From Methanobacterium sp. (lineage in GTDB: Archaea > Methanobacteriota > Methanobacteria > Methanobacteriales > Methanobacteriaceae): a stretch of DNA of 21,238 nt. The stretch covers positions 1 through 21,238 of the forward strand of contig JAJFTX010000217.1 in NCBI GenBank assembly GCA_021372715.1. Reading direction: 5' to 3'. Every line of letters starts with the position of its first letter. Within the stretch, counting starts at the first letter, position 1. The notes beneath the pieces were generated by a model. The model ran no database searches. It had not been told where the DNA came from and saw only the letters and a program-made list of their open reading frames with translations. The position numbers and the translations under genes were made by a program. Positions 14,305 through 21,238 of this stretch are shown here, piece after piece.

Positions 14305-14655
14305 TTAAAATTTATTTTGGGCTTCTTTCATCTTTTTTCCAACTATTATTTTGCGTATTGGAACTTGTAGAATGGTGAATTTTTCACCCTCCAATTCTTT
14401 ACAAATTAATTCCGCCATGTTATCCACTTCTCTTTCATCGACTATGGTACAAATCAATACAGCAGATGTAGCAAATTTATGGATCATACCAATGGCCGAT
14501 TTAGGATCTTCTTTAATAGTAAAACCCTTCCAATCCTCTGGTGACATGCCCCTGTATTCCAAAATATAAAAACCCGTTATACCAGCACTGGTAAGGGCAT
14601 TCATAGCCTTACCCAGATTTTCCATTTCCACAAAGACCCTAAGATGAACTTTCAT
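14305..14655 (-). CDS. PII-like (ferredoxin-fold) small protein
   Basis: A 116-residue soluble protein. It starts MKVHLRVFVEMENLGKAMNA with LTSAGITGFYILEYRGM, and ends with ICTIVDEREVDNMAELICKE and ILQVPIRKIIVGKK. That beta-alpha-beta order, with the adjoining AGxxGFxxxExRG strand and a C-terminal VDxxxVDxxxELI helix, resembles PII-type nitrogen regulatory proteins and PII-like signalling proteins. The glutamine-sensor T-loop tyrosine motif of classical GlnB/GlnK is not evident and no ammonium transporter gene is adjacent, so it is probably a PII-like protein of unknown ligand. AGGTGG precedes the ATG. The gene is divergent from cbiS across a 60-base gap. Confidence 0.5.
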   Translation of the reverse strand: MKVHLRVFVEMENLGKAMNALTSAGITGFYILEYRGMSPEDWKGFTIKEDPKSAIGMIHKFATSAVLICTIVDEREVDNMAELICKELEGEKFTILQVPIRKIIVGKKMKEAQNKF

Positions 14656-14715
14656 AAAACCACCTACTATATATTGATTATATTATTCATATTAATTATA
14701 GATATTGGTGATTAA

Positions 14716-15762
14716 ATGGAAACTGAAACCTGTTTAAATGACACTCTCCTAACCCTAGAACAGGGAAATCTGATAATCCAGAGAGAAAAAGGATTTTTAT
14801 CCATCAGTGATTCTAGAAAAAATGGTGGAATAAAGATAATAAGATCAATAATTAATTATAACCCTTCATATATTAATAAATCAGCTTATAATTCGACTAA
14901 TAATAAAAATAAGGATATTGAAGATTTTTTGAATGAAAATGATATCTTAGAACCTGCAGCAATAATCAGAAGAAGATTTAATTTCAAAAACTGTGTTAAT
15001 ATAACTACTGATGATGTGACCGTTATCCTCACCATGGCTGATGACTATAATTTAGGATCTACAACCATAGTGATATTAAAAGAAAAATTCAACGAAACTA
15101 CACTTTTAAAATTATATAAAACAGTCGTTGAAGCTAAAATTACAGTATTATGGGATATGGGAGTAATAAATGGATTTTCTGATTTAATCAATGAAGGAAA
15201 TGATGATTCCATTTTATTAGCATGCGGTGGTCGTGAAGAAGCAAAAGGTTCCATAAAAGTGGATGATGTACGTTTACAGGTTGCTGAATGTGTCAGGGAA
15301 GCAACTACTAAGTTAATGGGAAAATATGGCTACCCCAAAAATATTCTGGATTATATAGAAGATGTTGGAGTAAGTGTTGAAGAACTAGTGGAAGCAGGTA
15401 TGCAACTCTGCGTAGGAGTAGATAAAACCCCAGAACTGAATATTAAACTTAAAAATCAATTACTTAAATCTCTTGAAGATTTAAATGTTATCTCATTAAT
15501 AATAGCCGGTATTAGACTGGAAGAAGATTATGCTAAGCATAGAGTGAGCGGGGTAGATGTGGAAGATGATCCTGCATATCTCTACAGTGATGAAGTTTTA
15601 GGTTTAGCCATAGCCAATCAGATCGCAGGTACCAAAGCCATATTCAACTTCAAAAGATATGATGAAGAAAAACCAGGGATAATAGGAACTCTTGGCCCGG
15701 TCCTTGATGATATATTCGCAGGATTAGTTGCTGGTTGCATGTCCAAAATATTTGAGGAGTGA
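14716..15762 (+). CDS. cbiS: bifunctional adenosylcobinamide hydrolase / alpha-ribazole phosphatase CbiS
   Basis: A 348-residue two-domain protein. Residues 1 to about 180 correspond to CbiZ, the amidohydrolase that converts adenosylcobinamide to adenosylcobyric acid during cobamide salvage (conserved segments around DVTVILTMADDYNLGSTTIV and LLACGGREE). Residues about 185-348 match CobZ, the alpha-ribazole-phosphate phosphatase related to PgpA (VAECVREATTKLMGKYGYP, SVEELVEAGMQLCVGVDKTP, PGIIGTLGPVLDDIFAGLVA). This fusion is known as CbiS in methanogens such as Methanopyrus. GGTGAT ends four bases before the ATG. Its stop overlaps the start region of cobS, so the two are translationally coupled and act near each other in late cobamide assembly. 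Confidence 0.88.
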   Translation: METETCLNDTLLTLEQGNLIIQREKGFLSISDSRKNGGIKIIRSIINYNPSYINKSAYNSTNNKNKDIEDFLNENDILEPAAIIRRRFNFKNCVNITTDDVTVILTMADDYNLGSTTIVILKEKFNETTLLKLYKTVVEAKITVLWDMGVINGFSDLINEGNDDSILLACGGREEAKGSIKVDDVRLQVAECVREATTKLMGKYGYPKNILDYIEDVGVSVEELVEAGMQLCVGVDKTPELNIKLKNQLLKSLEDLNVISLIIAGIRLEEDYAKHRVSGVDVEDDPAYLYSDEVLGLAIANQIAGTKAIFNFKRYDEEKPGIIGTLGPVLDDIFAGLVAGCMSKIFEE

Positions 15763-15764
15763 AA

Positions 15765-16556
15765 ATGGCATCAAAGACTAGTTTAAGAGTTGCTGAAACC
15801 AAATCTTCAGTTGGTCTTAAAGGATTTCTGGGACTTCTATCTTTCTCCACCATACTACCCCTAAATATTCATACTACCATTCACGAAATGGCCAAGTTCA
15901 GTTGGTTATGGCCAATTATTGGTGGTTTCATTGGAATAATGGTAGGTCTTCTCGGTTACATATTATTGGATCTAATTCATATCCCCCCTTTCGTAGCTGC
16001 CAGTATAATTTACAGTTTTGCCCTTTGGTTCACTGGATTCCATCATCTGGATGGGTTAATAGATTTTGGCGACGGACTAATGGCCCACGGCGATCCTCTA
16101 AAAAAAATAGAAATAATGCGTGATCAAAGAACAGGCACCGGAGGTCTGGCTTACCTCATAATGGTGGCCATAATCACCTTTGCTTCTATAGCTTCCGCCC
16201 CTGCGGGACTTATATTTTTCATTCTTCTGATAAGTGAAATTGCTGCAAAGATAGGTTTAATCACTTGTTGCACCTTTTCCAATTCTTTAACCAATGGAAC
16301 TGGGAAATCATTTGTGGATGCTATGAATATTAAAATGCTGCTTTTATCACTGATAATTCCCCTGATCATTGCTTACTTCACTCTGGGTACATTAGGAATA
16401 TGGGGAATAGTAGGTGGGTTGGCTGGGGGAATGATCATGGCATTGGTTGCCCGGATGAAATTCACCTACACCACTGGTGATGTGCTGGGAGCATCCAATG
16501 AGATCTCTCGGATGATATCATTGGTGTTTATGGTAAGTATTCCCTTTTTAATATGA
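15765..16556 (+). CDS. cobS: adenosylcobinamide-GDP ribazoletransferase (cobalamin synthase) CobS
   Basis: A 263-residue integral membrane enzyme joining AdoCbi-GDP to alpha-ribazole (or its phosphate). The signature HHLDGLIDFGDGLMAHGD is at about 93-110, followed by IMRDQRTGTGG, and the C-terminal TTGDVLGASNEISRMI. Six or seven membrane helices cover the rest. I use ATG 15765, preceded by GAGGAGTGA, rather than GTG 15759. The cbiS stop (TGA, 15760-15762) lies in the ribosome binding site, a typical coupled junction. CbiS removes the phosphate from alpha-ribazole phosphate, so the two products are successive or parallel partners in nucleotide-loop assembly. No cobalamin riboswitch is visible upstream. 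Confidence 0.93.
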   Translation: MASKTSLRVAETKSSVGLKGFLGLLSFSTILPLNIHTTIHEMAKFSWLWPIIGGFIGIMVGLLGYILLDLIHIPPFVAASIIYSFALWFTGFHHLDGLIDFGDGLMAHGDPLKKIEIMRDQRTGTGGLAYLIMVAIITFASIASAPAGLIFFILLISEIAAKIGLITCCTFSNSLTNGTGKSFVDAMNIKMLLLSLIIPLIIAYFTLGTLGIWGIVGGLAGGMIMALVARMKFTYTTGDVLGASNEISRMISLVFMVSIPFLI

Positions 16557-16593
16557 TTAATGTAGATAAACAAAGTTTTTATTGTGATATATC

Positions 16594-17130
16594 ATGAATG
16601 ACAGTAAACTCAACATTTTAAGACTGGATCACCGGAGAAGAAGAGACGCCAGGATCACTACCCATGTTTGTTTAACTGCACGGGCATTTGGAGCTTCTAA
16701 AATTATTTTAAGTGGAGATGAGGATAAAAAACTTATGGAAAACGTTCATGATGTAATTGAACGTTGGGGTGGGACCTTTAGCCTTGATTATCGTAAAAAC
16801 TGGAGTAATCTGTTAAAAGAATGGAAAAATGGTAAAAAAGAGATTGTTCATCTTACCATGTATGGTGAGCCAGTTCAAGAAGTTATAAAAGATATAAGAA
16901 GTTCAAAAAAGGATAAACTGGTGATTGTAGGAGGATCCAGAGTACCAGGCAAAGTTTACCAAGAAGCTGATTGGAACGTTTCGGTTACCACCCAACCCCA
17001 TTCAGAAGTTTCTGCCTTGGCCATATTTCTTCACCTGTACTTCGATGGAGATGAACTAAATAAAGAGTTTGAAGGAGGTAAATTGAAGATAGTACCCAGT
17101 TCCCATGGTAAAAAAATCCAAGAAAAATAA
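16594..17130 (+). CDS. trm56: tRNA (cytidine(56)-2'-O)-methyltransferase
   Basis: A 178-residue archaeal SPOUT methyltransferase that 2'-O-methylates C56 in the T-loop of tRNA. The N-terminus NILRLDHRRRRDARITTHVC with LTARAFGA and the knot region KLVIVGGSRVPGKVYQEADW with VSVTTQPHSEVSALAIFLH are characteristic of aTrm56. The length is normal. TTGTGAT upstream of the ATG is the ribosome binding site. It lies 37 bases after cobS on the same strand; there is no functional tie to cobamides, so this is likely an operon of convenience. A T6 run follows the stop. Confidence 0.93.
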   Translation: MNDSKLNILRLDHRRRRDARITTHVCLTARAFGASKIILSGDEDKKLMENVHDVIERWGGTFSLDYRKNWSNLLKEWKNGKKEIVHLTMYGEPVQEVIKDIRSSKKDKLVIVGGSRVPGKVYQEADWNVSVTTQPHSEVSALAIFLHLYFDGDELNKEFEGGKLKIVPSSHGKKIQEK

Positions 17131-17139
17131 TAATTTTTT
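17131..17139 (+). terminator. U6 terminator after trm56
   Basis: TAATTTTTT directly after the stop codon, in the short convergent gap to the sugar-dehydrogenase-like gene. Confidence 0.4.
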
Positions 17140-17158
17140 ATACAAAATTTCATTATTT

Positions 17159-18211
17159 CTATAACTTTATTCTAATTATTTTATCATCACCAGATTGTGG
17201 TAAACCCCTACCATCCCGATTGGAAGTACAAATATACAGATAACCATCATATACCACCACATCCCTTATTCTCCCAATATTATCGATGAAAACCCCTTCA
17301 CTGGTAATTGTTTTACCATCATCTGAAAAATTTAAAACTCTAAGTTGGGTGCCTCTCAAACCAGTTACGTATAAACGGTTTTGATAAAATGCTATTCCAC
17401 TTGGTGCCAGTGTAAAGTTAGTGTATACCCTTATAGGGCTTATATAACCTGAAGTATTCTGATCTCCCTGCACAATGGGCCAACCGTAATTACCACCCTT
17501 GGTAATAATGTTAATTTCATCATTCATGGTTGCTCCATGTTCAGATGCATATAATATACCGTTACTTGGATTCCAGGCTATTCCCTGAGGATCTCTATGG
17601 CCATAACTGTAAACGTAGTTACCGAAGGGATTATCAGATGGTACGGATCCGTCCGGGTTAAGACGCAGTATCTTCCCACCAGTGGAATTGATATTCTGGG
17701 ATAAACTGGTATCACCACCCTCTCCCGTGGTTGCATATAATTTACCATCTGGACCGAATTTCAAACGACCACCATTATGTATAGAACCACCAGGAATATT
17801 ATCCAACAGTACAGTCTCGTTATTTAAGGAACCATTAAGTATAAAACGGGATATACGGTTTATACCGTTATCATGGGTGTAGTATAGGTATATGAATTTA
17901 TTTTGAGAAAAATTAGGGTCTACCGCTACGCCCAGTAATCCAGATTCTGTTACCTGGCTTACATTTATATCCGCTACTTTAATGACTGTCCCATTATTTT
18001 CCAGGAGATTAACTCTTCCCACCCGTTCAGTAAAAATCATGGTTCCATTAGGTAAGAAATCCATAGCCCAGGGTACCTCTAAATTTTGGGCAATTGTTTT
18101 TGTTTCACCTTGTGGTATTGCTGGTGGGGTCGGTTGGAAGATTATGTAAATTAAACCAACTAATATAAGAATGGCAATTAAAATCAGGATAAAAATGTAA
18201 ATTTTTTTCAT
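17159..18211 (-). CDS. membrane-anchored PQQ-dependent-type sugar dehydrogenase (GSDH beta-propeller)
   Basis: A 350-residue protein with an N-terminal hydrophobic anchor (about 3-26), a Pro-rich spacer, then a glucose/sorbosone dehydrogenase propeller outside the cell. Family landmarks: LEVPWAMDFLPNG (44-56), SGLLGVAVDP (90-99), IHNGGRLKFGPDGKLYATTG (144-163, with the catalytic His at 145), YGHRDPQGIAWNP (203-215), SEHGATMNDEIN (223-234) and NYGWP (241-245). At least nine Asn-x-Ser/Thr sequons, such as NGT (55), NVS (83), NGS (126), NET (131) and NST (175), fit an exported, N-glycosylated archaeal protein. Methanogens are not known to make PQQ, so the cofactor and reaction are open. TATA-like ATATATAT (18226-18237) is close to the ATG, so the mRNA leader must be very short. 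Confidence 0.85.
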   Translation of the reverse strand: MKKIYIFILILIAILILVGLIYIIFQPTPPAIPQGETKTIAQNLEVPWAMDFLPNGTMIFTERVGRVNLLENNGTVIKVADINVSQVTESGLLGVAVDPNFSQNKFIYLYYTHDNGINRISRFILNGSLNNETVLLDNIPGGSIHNGGRLKFGPDGKLYATTGEGGDTSLSQNINSTGGKILRLNPDGSVPSDNPFGNYVYSYGHRDPQGIAWNPSNGILYASEHGATMNDEINIITKGGNYGWPIVQGDQNTSGYISPIRVYTNFTLAPSGIAFYQNRLYVTGLRGTQLRVLNFSDDGKTITSEGVFIDNIGRIRDVVVYDGYLYICTSNRDGRGLPQSGDDKIIRIKL

Positions 18212-18318
18212 TTTTATTTACCAAGTAATATATATGGTTACCATTCCACTTAATTATTAAGAAATTGAACGAAACTGAAAATTAAATTTATAGCTACCAA
18301 TAAATAATAATACAAACA

Positions 18319-18330
18319 TTTTATTTATAG
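18319..18330 (+). promoter_or_regulatory. candidate TATA box of upp
   Basis: TTTTATTTATAG lies 24-35 bases before the ATG at 18354; an alternative AAATTTATAG lies near 18284-18292. The more distant one leaves room for the ribosome binding site GGGGAAAGTG (18337-18346). Confidence 0.25.
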
Positions 18331-18353
18331 TCCATTGGGGAAAGTGTTTCAAA

Positions 18354-18986
18354 ATGTTAAAGATACTAAAAAATATAGTCTTACAGGATCGTTTGACTAA
18401 AATAAGAGATTCGAATATAGATAGAGTTAATTTTAAATCAATATTATTGGATATGGGCAGATTTATTGCCTATGAACTCCAATCCACAATGGATATCCAT
18501 GAAGTTAATGTTAAAACATCCCTGGGTACTGCGAAGGGCATAAAAATAAATGAAACTGATAATGTTGTTGTTATAGCCATTTTAAGAGCAGCACTTCCTC
18601 TGGTTGAAGGGATCATGAGTGTATTTAACGAAGCTGAATATGGGGTAGTTGGAGTGTGGCGTGAAAATGAACCTCCCTTCCAAGCAAATATGGGCTATAT
18701 TAAAATACCGGATATAGAAAATAAAATCGTGATCATAGCCGATCCCATGCTGGCCACAGGTAACACTATGAACGCAACGCTTAATGAGATTAAGAAACAA
18801 GGAAAACCCCGCAGATTGGCAATTTTAAACATCATAGCTACTGAGGAAGGAGTGGAAAAAGTGCTGGAAAACCATTCAGAAGTGGAGATCTACACTTGCT
18901 CCATAGAAAATAAACTAAAAGAGGGATATATTGTACCAGGACTGGGTGATGCTGGGGACATAGCATTTGGCAAACCAATCCATTAA
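18354..18986 (+). CDS. upp: uracil phosphoribosyltransferase
   Basis: A 210-residue salvage enzyme converting uracil and PRPP to UMP. The PRPP-binding loop ADPMLATGNT is at 129-138, AILRAALPLVEGI at about 75-87 and the uracil-binding C-terminal GLGDAGDIAFG at 196-206; all are diagnostic of Upp. The length is standard. It is monocistronic, with GGGGAAAGTG upstream of the ATG as ribosome binding site, and convergent with the fumarase-like gene across only 29 bases. Confidence 0.95.
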   Translation: MLKILKNIVLQDRLTKIRDSNIDRVNFKSILLDMGRFIAYELQSTMDIHEVNVKTSLGTAKGIKINETDNVVVIAILRAALPLVEGIMSVFNEAEYGVVGVWRENEPPFQANMGYIKIPDIENKIVIIADPMLATGNTMNATLNEIKKQGKPRRLAILNIIATEEGVEKVLENHSEVEIYTCSIENKLKEGYIVPGLGDAGDIAFGKPIH

Positions 18987-19015
18987 ATAGATACCTATTA
19001 ACCCCTATTCTGTTT

Positions 19016-19519
19016 TTATAAAGTTTTTCCATTGGCCACAGCTACCACCCCTGGAATTCCCTCTACATTCAACTGGTAAATTGCTTCAATTCCTTCTTCT
19101 GGGAAAGCTATTACTTTTTTTGAAACGACTTTGCTTTTTAGGAGAGCCGCAGCGGGTGGGGTAACCACGAAAATTGAATTATATTTTAAAAGAGCTTCAA
19201 TGGTTTCTGTATCTAATGATCCCTTACCTATGTGCATTTTAACCCCGGCTTGGGAAAGAACAGGTATACAACTGGCTATCTCCACTTTATTACTAGTGGT
19301 GGGTGATATTCCCGCATCGCTCACTGCAGTGTGCATTATTGCTGATCCTTTTAAAGGTATTATGTTTACATTTTTTTTTATTTGCTCAACCAGTTTTGGT
19401 AGGGCTGCATCTCGACCTGTATAAATAGCGCCATATATTTCTATTTTATCTCCAATTTGGAGATTAATCAATTCTTCAATTTTGAGGGGAATTTCAACCT
19501 TCTTAATATGATTTTTCAT
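19016..19519 (-). CDS. class I fumarase/tartrate dehydratase beta-subunit-like protein
   Basis: A 167-residue protein matching the C-terminal (beta) subunit of iron-sulfur hydro-lyases such as class I fumarase. Visible segments are GAIYTGRDAALPKL (30-43), SPTTSNKVE (72-80, for the usual GPTT..RM), IGKG (97-100) and the ending FPEEGIEAIYQLNVEGIPGV. The alpha subunit with the cluster cysteines is not in this window; in methanogens alpha and beta are often encoded apart. With PycB and PEP synthase it would fit the incomplete reductive TCA path to 2-oxoglutarate (malate to fumarate). The RDAAH motif lacks its His here and the GPTT motif is altered, so a paralogue with another hydroxy-acid substrate cannot be excluded. 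The ribosome binding site is weak (ACTGAT). Confidence 0.75.
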   Translation of the reverse strand: MKNHIKKVEIPLKIEELINLQIGDKIEIYGAIYTGRDAALPKLVEQIKKNVNIIPLKGSAIMHTAVSDAGISPTTSNKVEIASCIPVLSQAGVKMHIGKGSLDTETIEALLKYNSIFVVTPPAAALLKSKVVSKKVIAFPEEGIEAIYQLNVEGIPGVVAVANGKTL

Positions 19520-19570
19520 ATCAGTATCCCATAAATATTATTTTTTTGGAAAATGAGAAATATTCATCAA

Positions 19571-20728
19571 TTACGTAATGTTTTCATTTATACTTTCTAA
19601 ATCCTGGATGAAAGCTTCTATATGCTCTCTTTTTATATGAGGCATAATTATTACCCTTACAGCTTGTGGAAAAGATGAAATTGAAACCGCCCAACCTTTA
19701 TCCTCCAATAAATCGGCAATTTCCCATACAGACAGTGTATCACCCTTGAAATTTATGATATTCAGCTGAGGCTCTGTAATTAGATGAAATCCGGATTCTT
19801 CAATTTTCTCTGCCAAATGGTAAGTGAGTTCCATGCATCTTCCAGCCACTTTCTGATAGCCTTCACGCCCCAGATACTTCATCAATGCCCAGGTAGCAGC
19901 GGTTGATGCTCCTGTACGAGTTCCGACAATAGTAGATTGTCTATCTTCAGTCAGATAAGGGGTTTCTATACTCATAGCATCCAAATAGTTTTTATCACGG
20001 AAAAGAATACCCCCTGTGGGGATGGGAGCTAATCCCATCTTATGAGGATCTATTGTTATAGAACTAACCCCCGGAAGTGAAAAATCAAATTTAGGATAAT
20101 TATAGCCTATTTCATTTAAAAATGGAATGGAAAATCCGCCAAATGCCGCGTCCACATGCAAAAAAATATTTCTTTCCATGCAGATATCTGAAAGCTCCTC
20201 AATTGGGTCTATCTTTCCTAATTCCGTTGTTCCAGCAACTCCCACCACAGCTACCGTATTATCAGAAATCAACTCCATAACGGAATTTATATCAGTACAA
20301 AAATTCTTATCAAGCTCTGCTTCCTTGAGATCCATACATAAAAGATCAGCCGCCTTTTTAAAAGAAAAATGAGCTGATTTAGGCACAATAATCTGGGGAT
20401 CTTTAATCCTCCGAAGATTTCGGGCTGCACGCATAGCCATTATGTTAGCCTCTGTCCCACCCGTAATTATATGACCACAAATATCCTCTTTACCAAGCAA
20501 TCGGCCTAACATGGTGATTACTTCATCTTCCAATGCTTTAGTACCTTTGAAAAGCCCTGGATCACCTAGATTAGACTCTAAAAACATGGAATAGGCTTTT
20601 ACACCAACTTCATGGGGACAGGTACACATCGATCCCAAAATCTTTCCGGAACGATGCGTCATATCCTTTTTTTTATATTCTTCAAGTAATTTGAATACTC
20701 TATCCTTTGAAGTTCCCTTTTCATCCAT
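19571..20728 (-). CDS. mfnA: L-tyrosine / L-aspartate decarboxylase MfnA
   Basis: A 385-residue group II PLP decarboxylase. Decarboxylation of tyrosine gives tyramine for methanofuran, and of aspartate gives beta-alanine for coenzyme A; the methanogen enzymes do both to varying degrees. The start region YKKKDMTHRSGKILGSMCTC is typical. PLP contacts are TGGTEANIMA (89-98), His120 in PKSAHFSFKKAAD, Asp193 in HVDAAFGG and the Schiff-base lysine Lys230 in TIDPHKMGLAP. The C-terminal domain ends with VRVIIMPHIKREHIEAF. Length is normal. Only AAGG precedes the ATG as ribosome binding site. The gene is 51 bases upstream of the fumarase-like gene on the same strand, so co-transcription is possible. 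Confidence 0.95.
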   Translation of the reverse strand: MDEKGTSKDRVFKLLEEYKKKDMTHRSGKILGSMCTCPHEVGVKAYSMFLESNLGDPGLFKGTKALEDEVITMLGRLLGKEDICGHIITGGTEANIMAMRAARNLRRIKDPQIIVPKSAHFSFKKAADLLCMDLKEAELDKNFCTDINSVMELISDNTVAVVGVAGTTELGKIDPIEELSDICMERNIFLHVDAAFGGFSIPFLNEIGYNYPKFDFSLPGVSSITIDPHKMGLAPIPTGGILFRDKNYLDAMSIETPYLTEDRQSTIVGTRTGASTAATWALMKYLGREGYQKVAGRCMELTYHLAEKIEESGFHLITEPQLNIINFKGDTLSVWEIADLLEDKGWAVSISSFPQAVRVIIMPHIKREHIEAFIQDLESINENIT

Positions 20729-20821
20729 TTTAATGCCTTAAAAATTGGATCTGCACATGATAAAAAAAGTAAGGAAATTTATTAATCATTCCAATTAAAA
20801 ATCCATGTACTAAAAATGTTA

Positions 20822-21238
<417 letters not shown>

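Noticed and set aside
14656..14715. Cobalamin riboswitch upstream of cbiS
   Set aside because: The gap is only 60 bases, AT-rich, and shows no B12-box-like sequence; such riboswitches are not expected in this group.

Overview
The window is AT-rich archaeal DNA, most likely from a methanogen of the order Methanobacteriales (probably Methanobacterium; this is inference from gene content, not a database match). The evidence is a two-subunit-type pyruvate carboxylase B subunit, MfnA (tyrosine/aspartate decarboxylase for methanofuran), the CbiS-type cobamide salvage fusion, archaeal Trm56, archaeal inositol-phosphate synthase, the methanogen regulator MsvR, and ribosome binding sites of the GGTGAT type. 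I see no rRNA, tRNA, CRISPR array, transposon or phage gene.

Layout. 1-407: 3' end of a UbiA-type prenyltransferase. 530-2027: four small plus-strand genes (winged-helix regulator, small membrane protein with a Pro/Gly-rich loop, Cys-rich DUF2769-type protein, small-multidrug-export-type membrane protein). 2028-2338: AT-rich gap. 2339-3442: inositol-1-phosphate synthase. 3530-5233: minus-strand pair encoding a papain-like (C1A) and a metacaspase-like (C14) cysteine peptidase. 5492-7069: GT-C-like polytopic membrane protein. 7299-9017: pyruvate carboxylase subunit B. 9097-11014: minus-strand larC-queC. 11091-11843: MsvR, divergent from 11983-13467, a rubredoxin-hybrid cluster protein fusion. 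13505-13842: cupin gene broken by one missing base. 13891-14094: zinc-ribbon protein. 14305-14655: PII-like small protein (minus), divergent from cbiS-cobS-trm56 (14716-17130). 17159-18211: membrane-anchored sugar-dehydrogenase-like beta-propeller (minus). 18354-18986: upp. 19016-19519: fumarase beta-subunit-like (minus). 19571-20728: mfnA (minus). 20822-21238: C-terminal end of PEP synthase (minus, runs off the window).

How the genes fit together. PycB, PEP synthase and the fumarase-like protein belong to the anabolic pyruvate/PEP/oxaloacetate and incomplete reductive TCA steps of an autotrophic methanogen. MfnA supplies tyramine for methanofuran and can supply beta-alanine for CoA. CbiS and CobS act in late cobamide assembly and salvage. 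QueC makes preQ0 for archaeosine in tRNA, and Trm56 also modifies tRNA. Two parts stand out. First, MsvR faces a rubredoxin-HCP fusion, and two tandem TTCG-N8-(C/A)GAA sites lie just downstream of the TATA box of that gene, so an oxidative or nitrosative stress circuit can be read from the DNA. Second, two leaderless (no signal peptide) cysteine peptidases of different clans sit in one tight operon with matching strong Shine-Dalgarno sites; I know of no described function for such a pair. Smaller oddities are the frameshifted cupin, an amber stop followed in frame by a hydrophobic tail, and several perfect palindromes in promoters.
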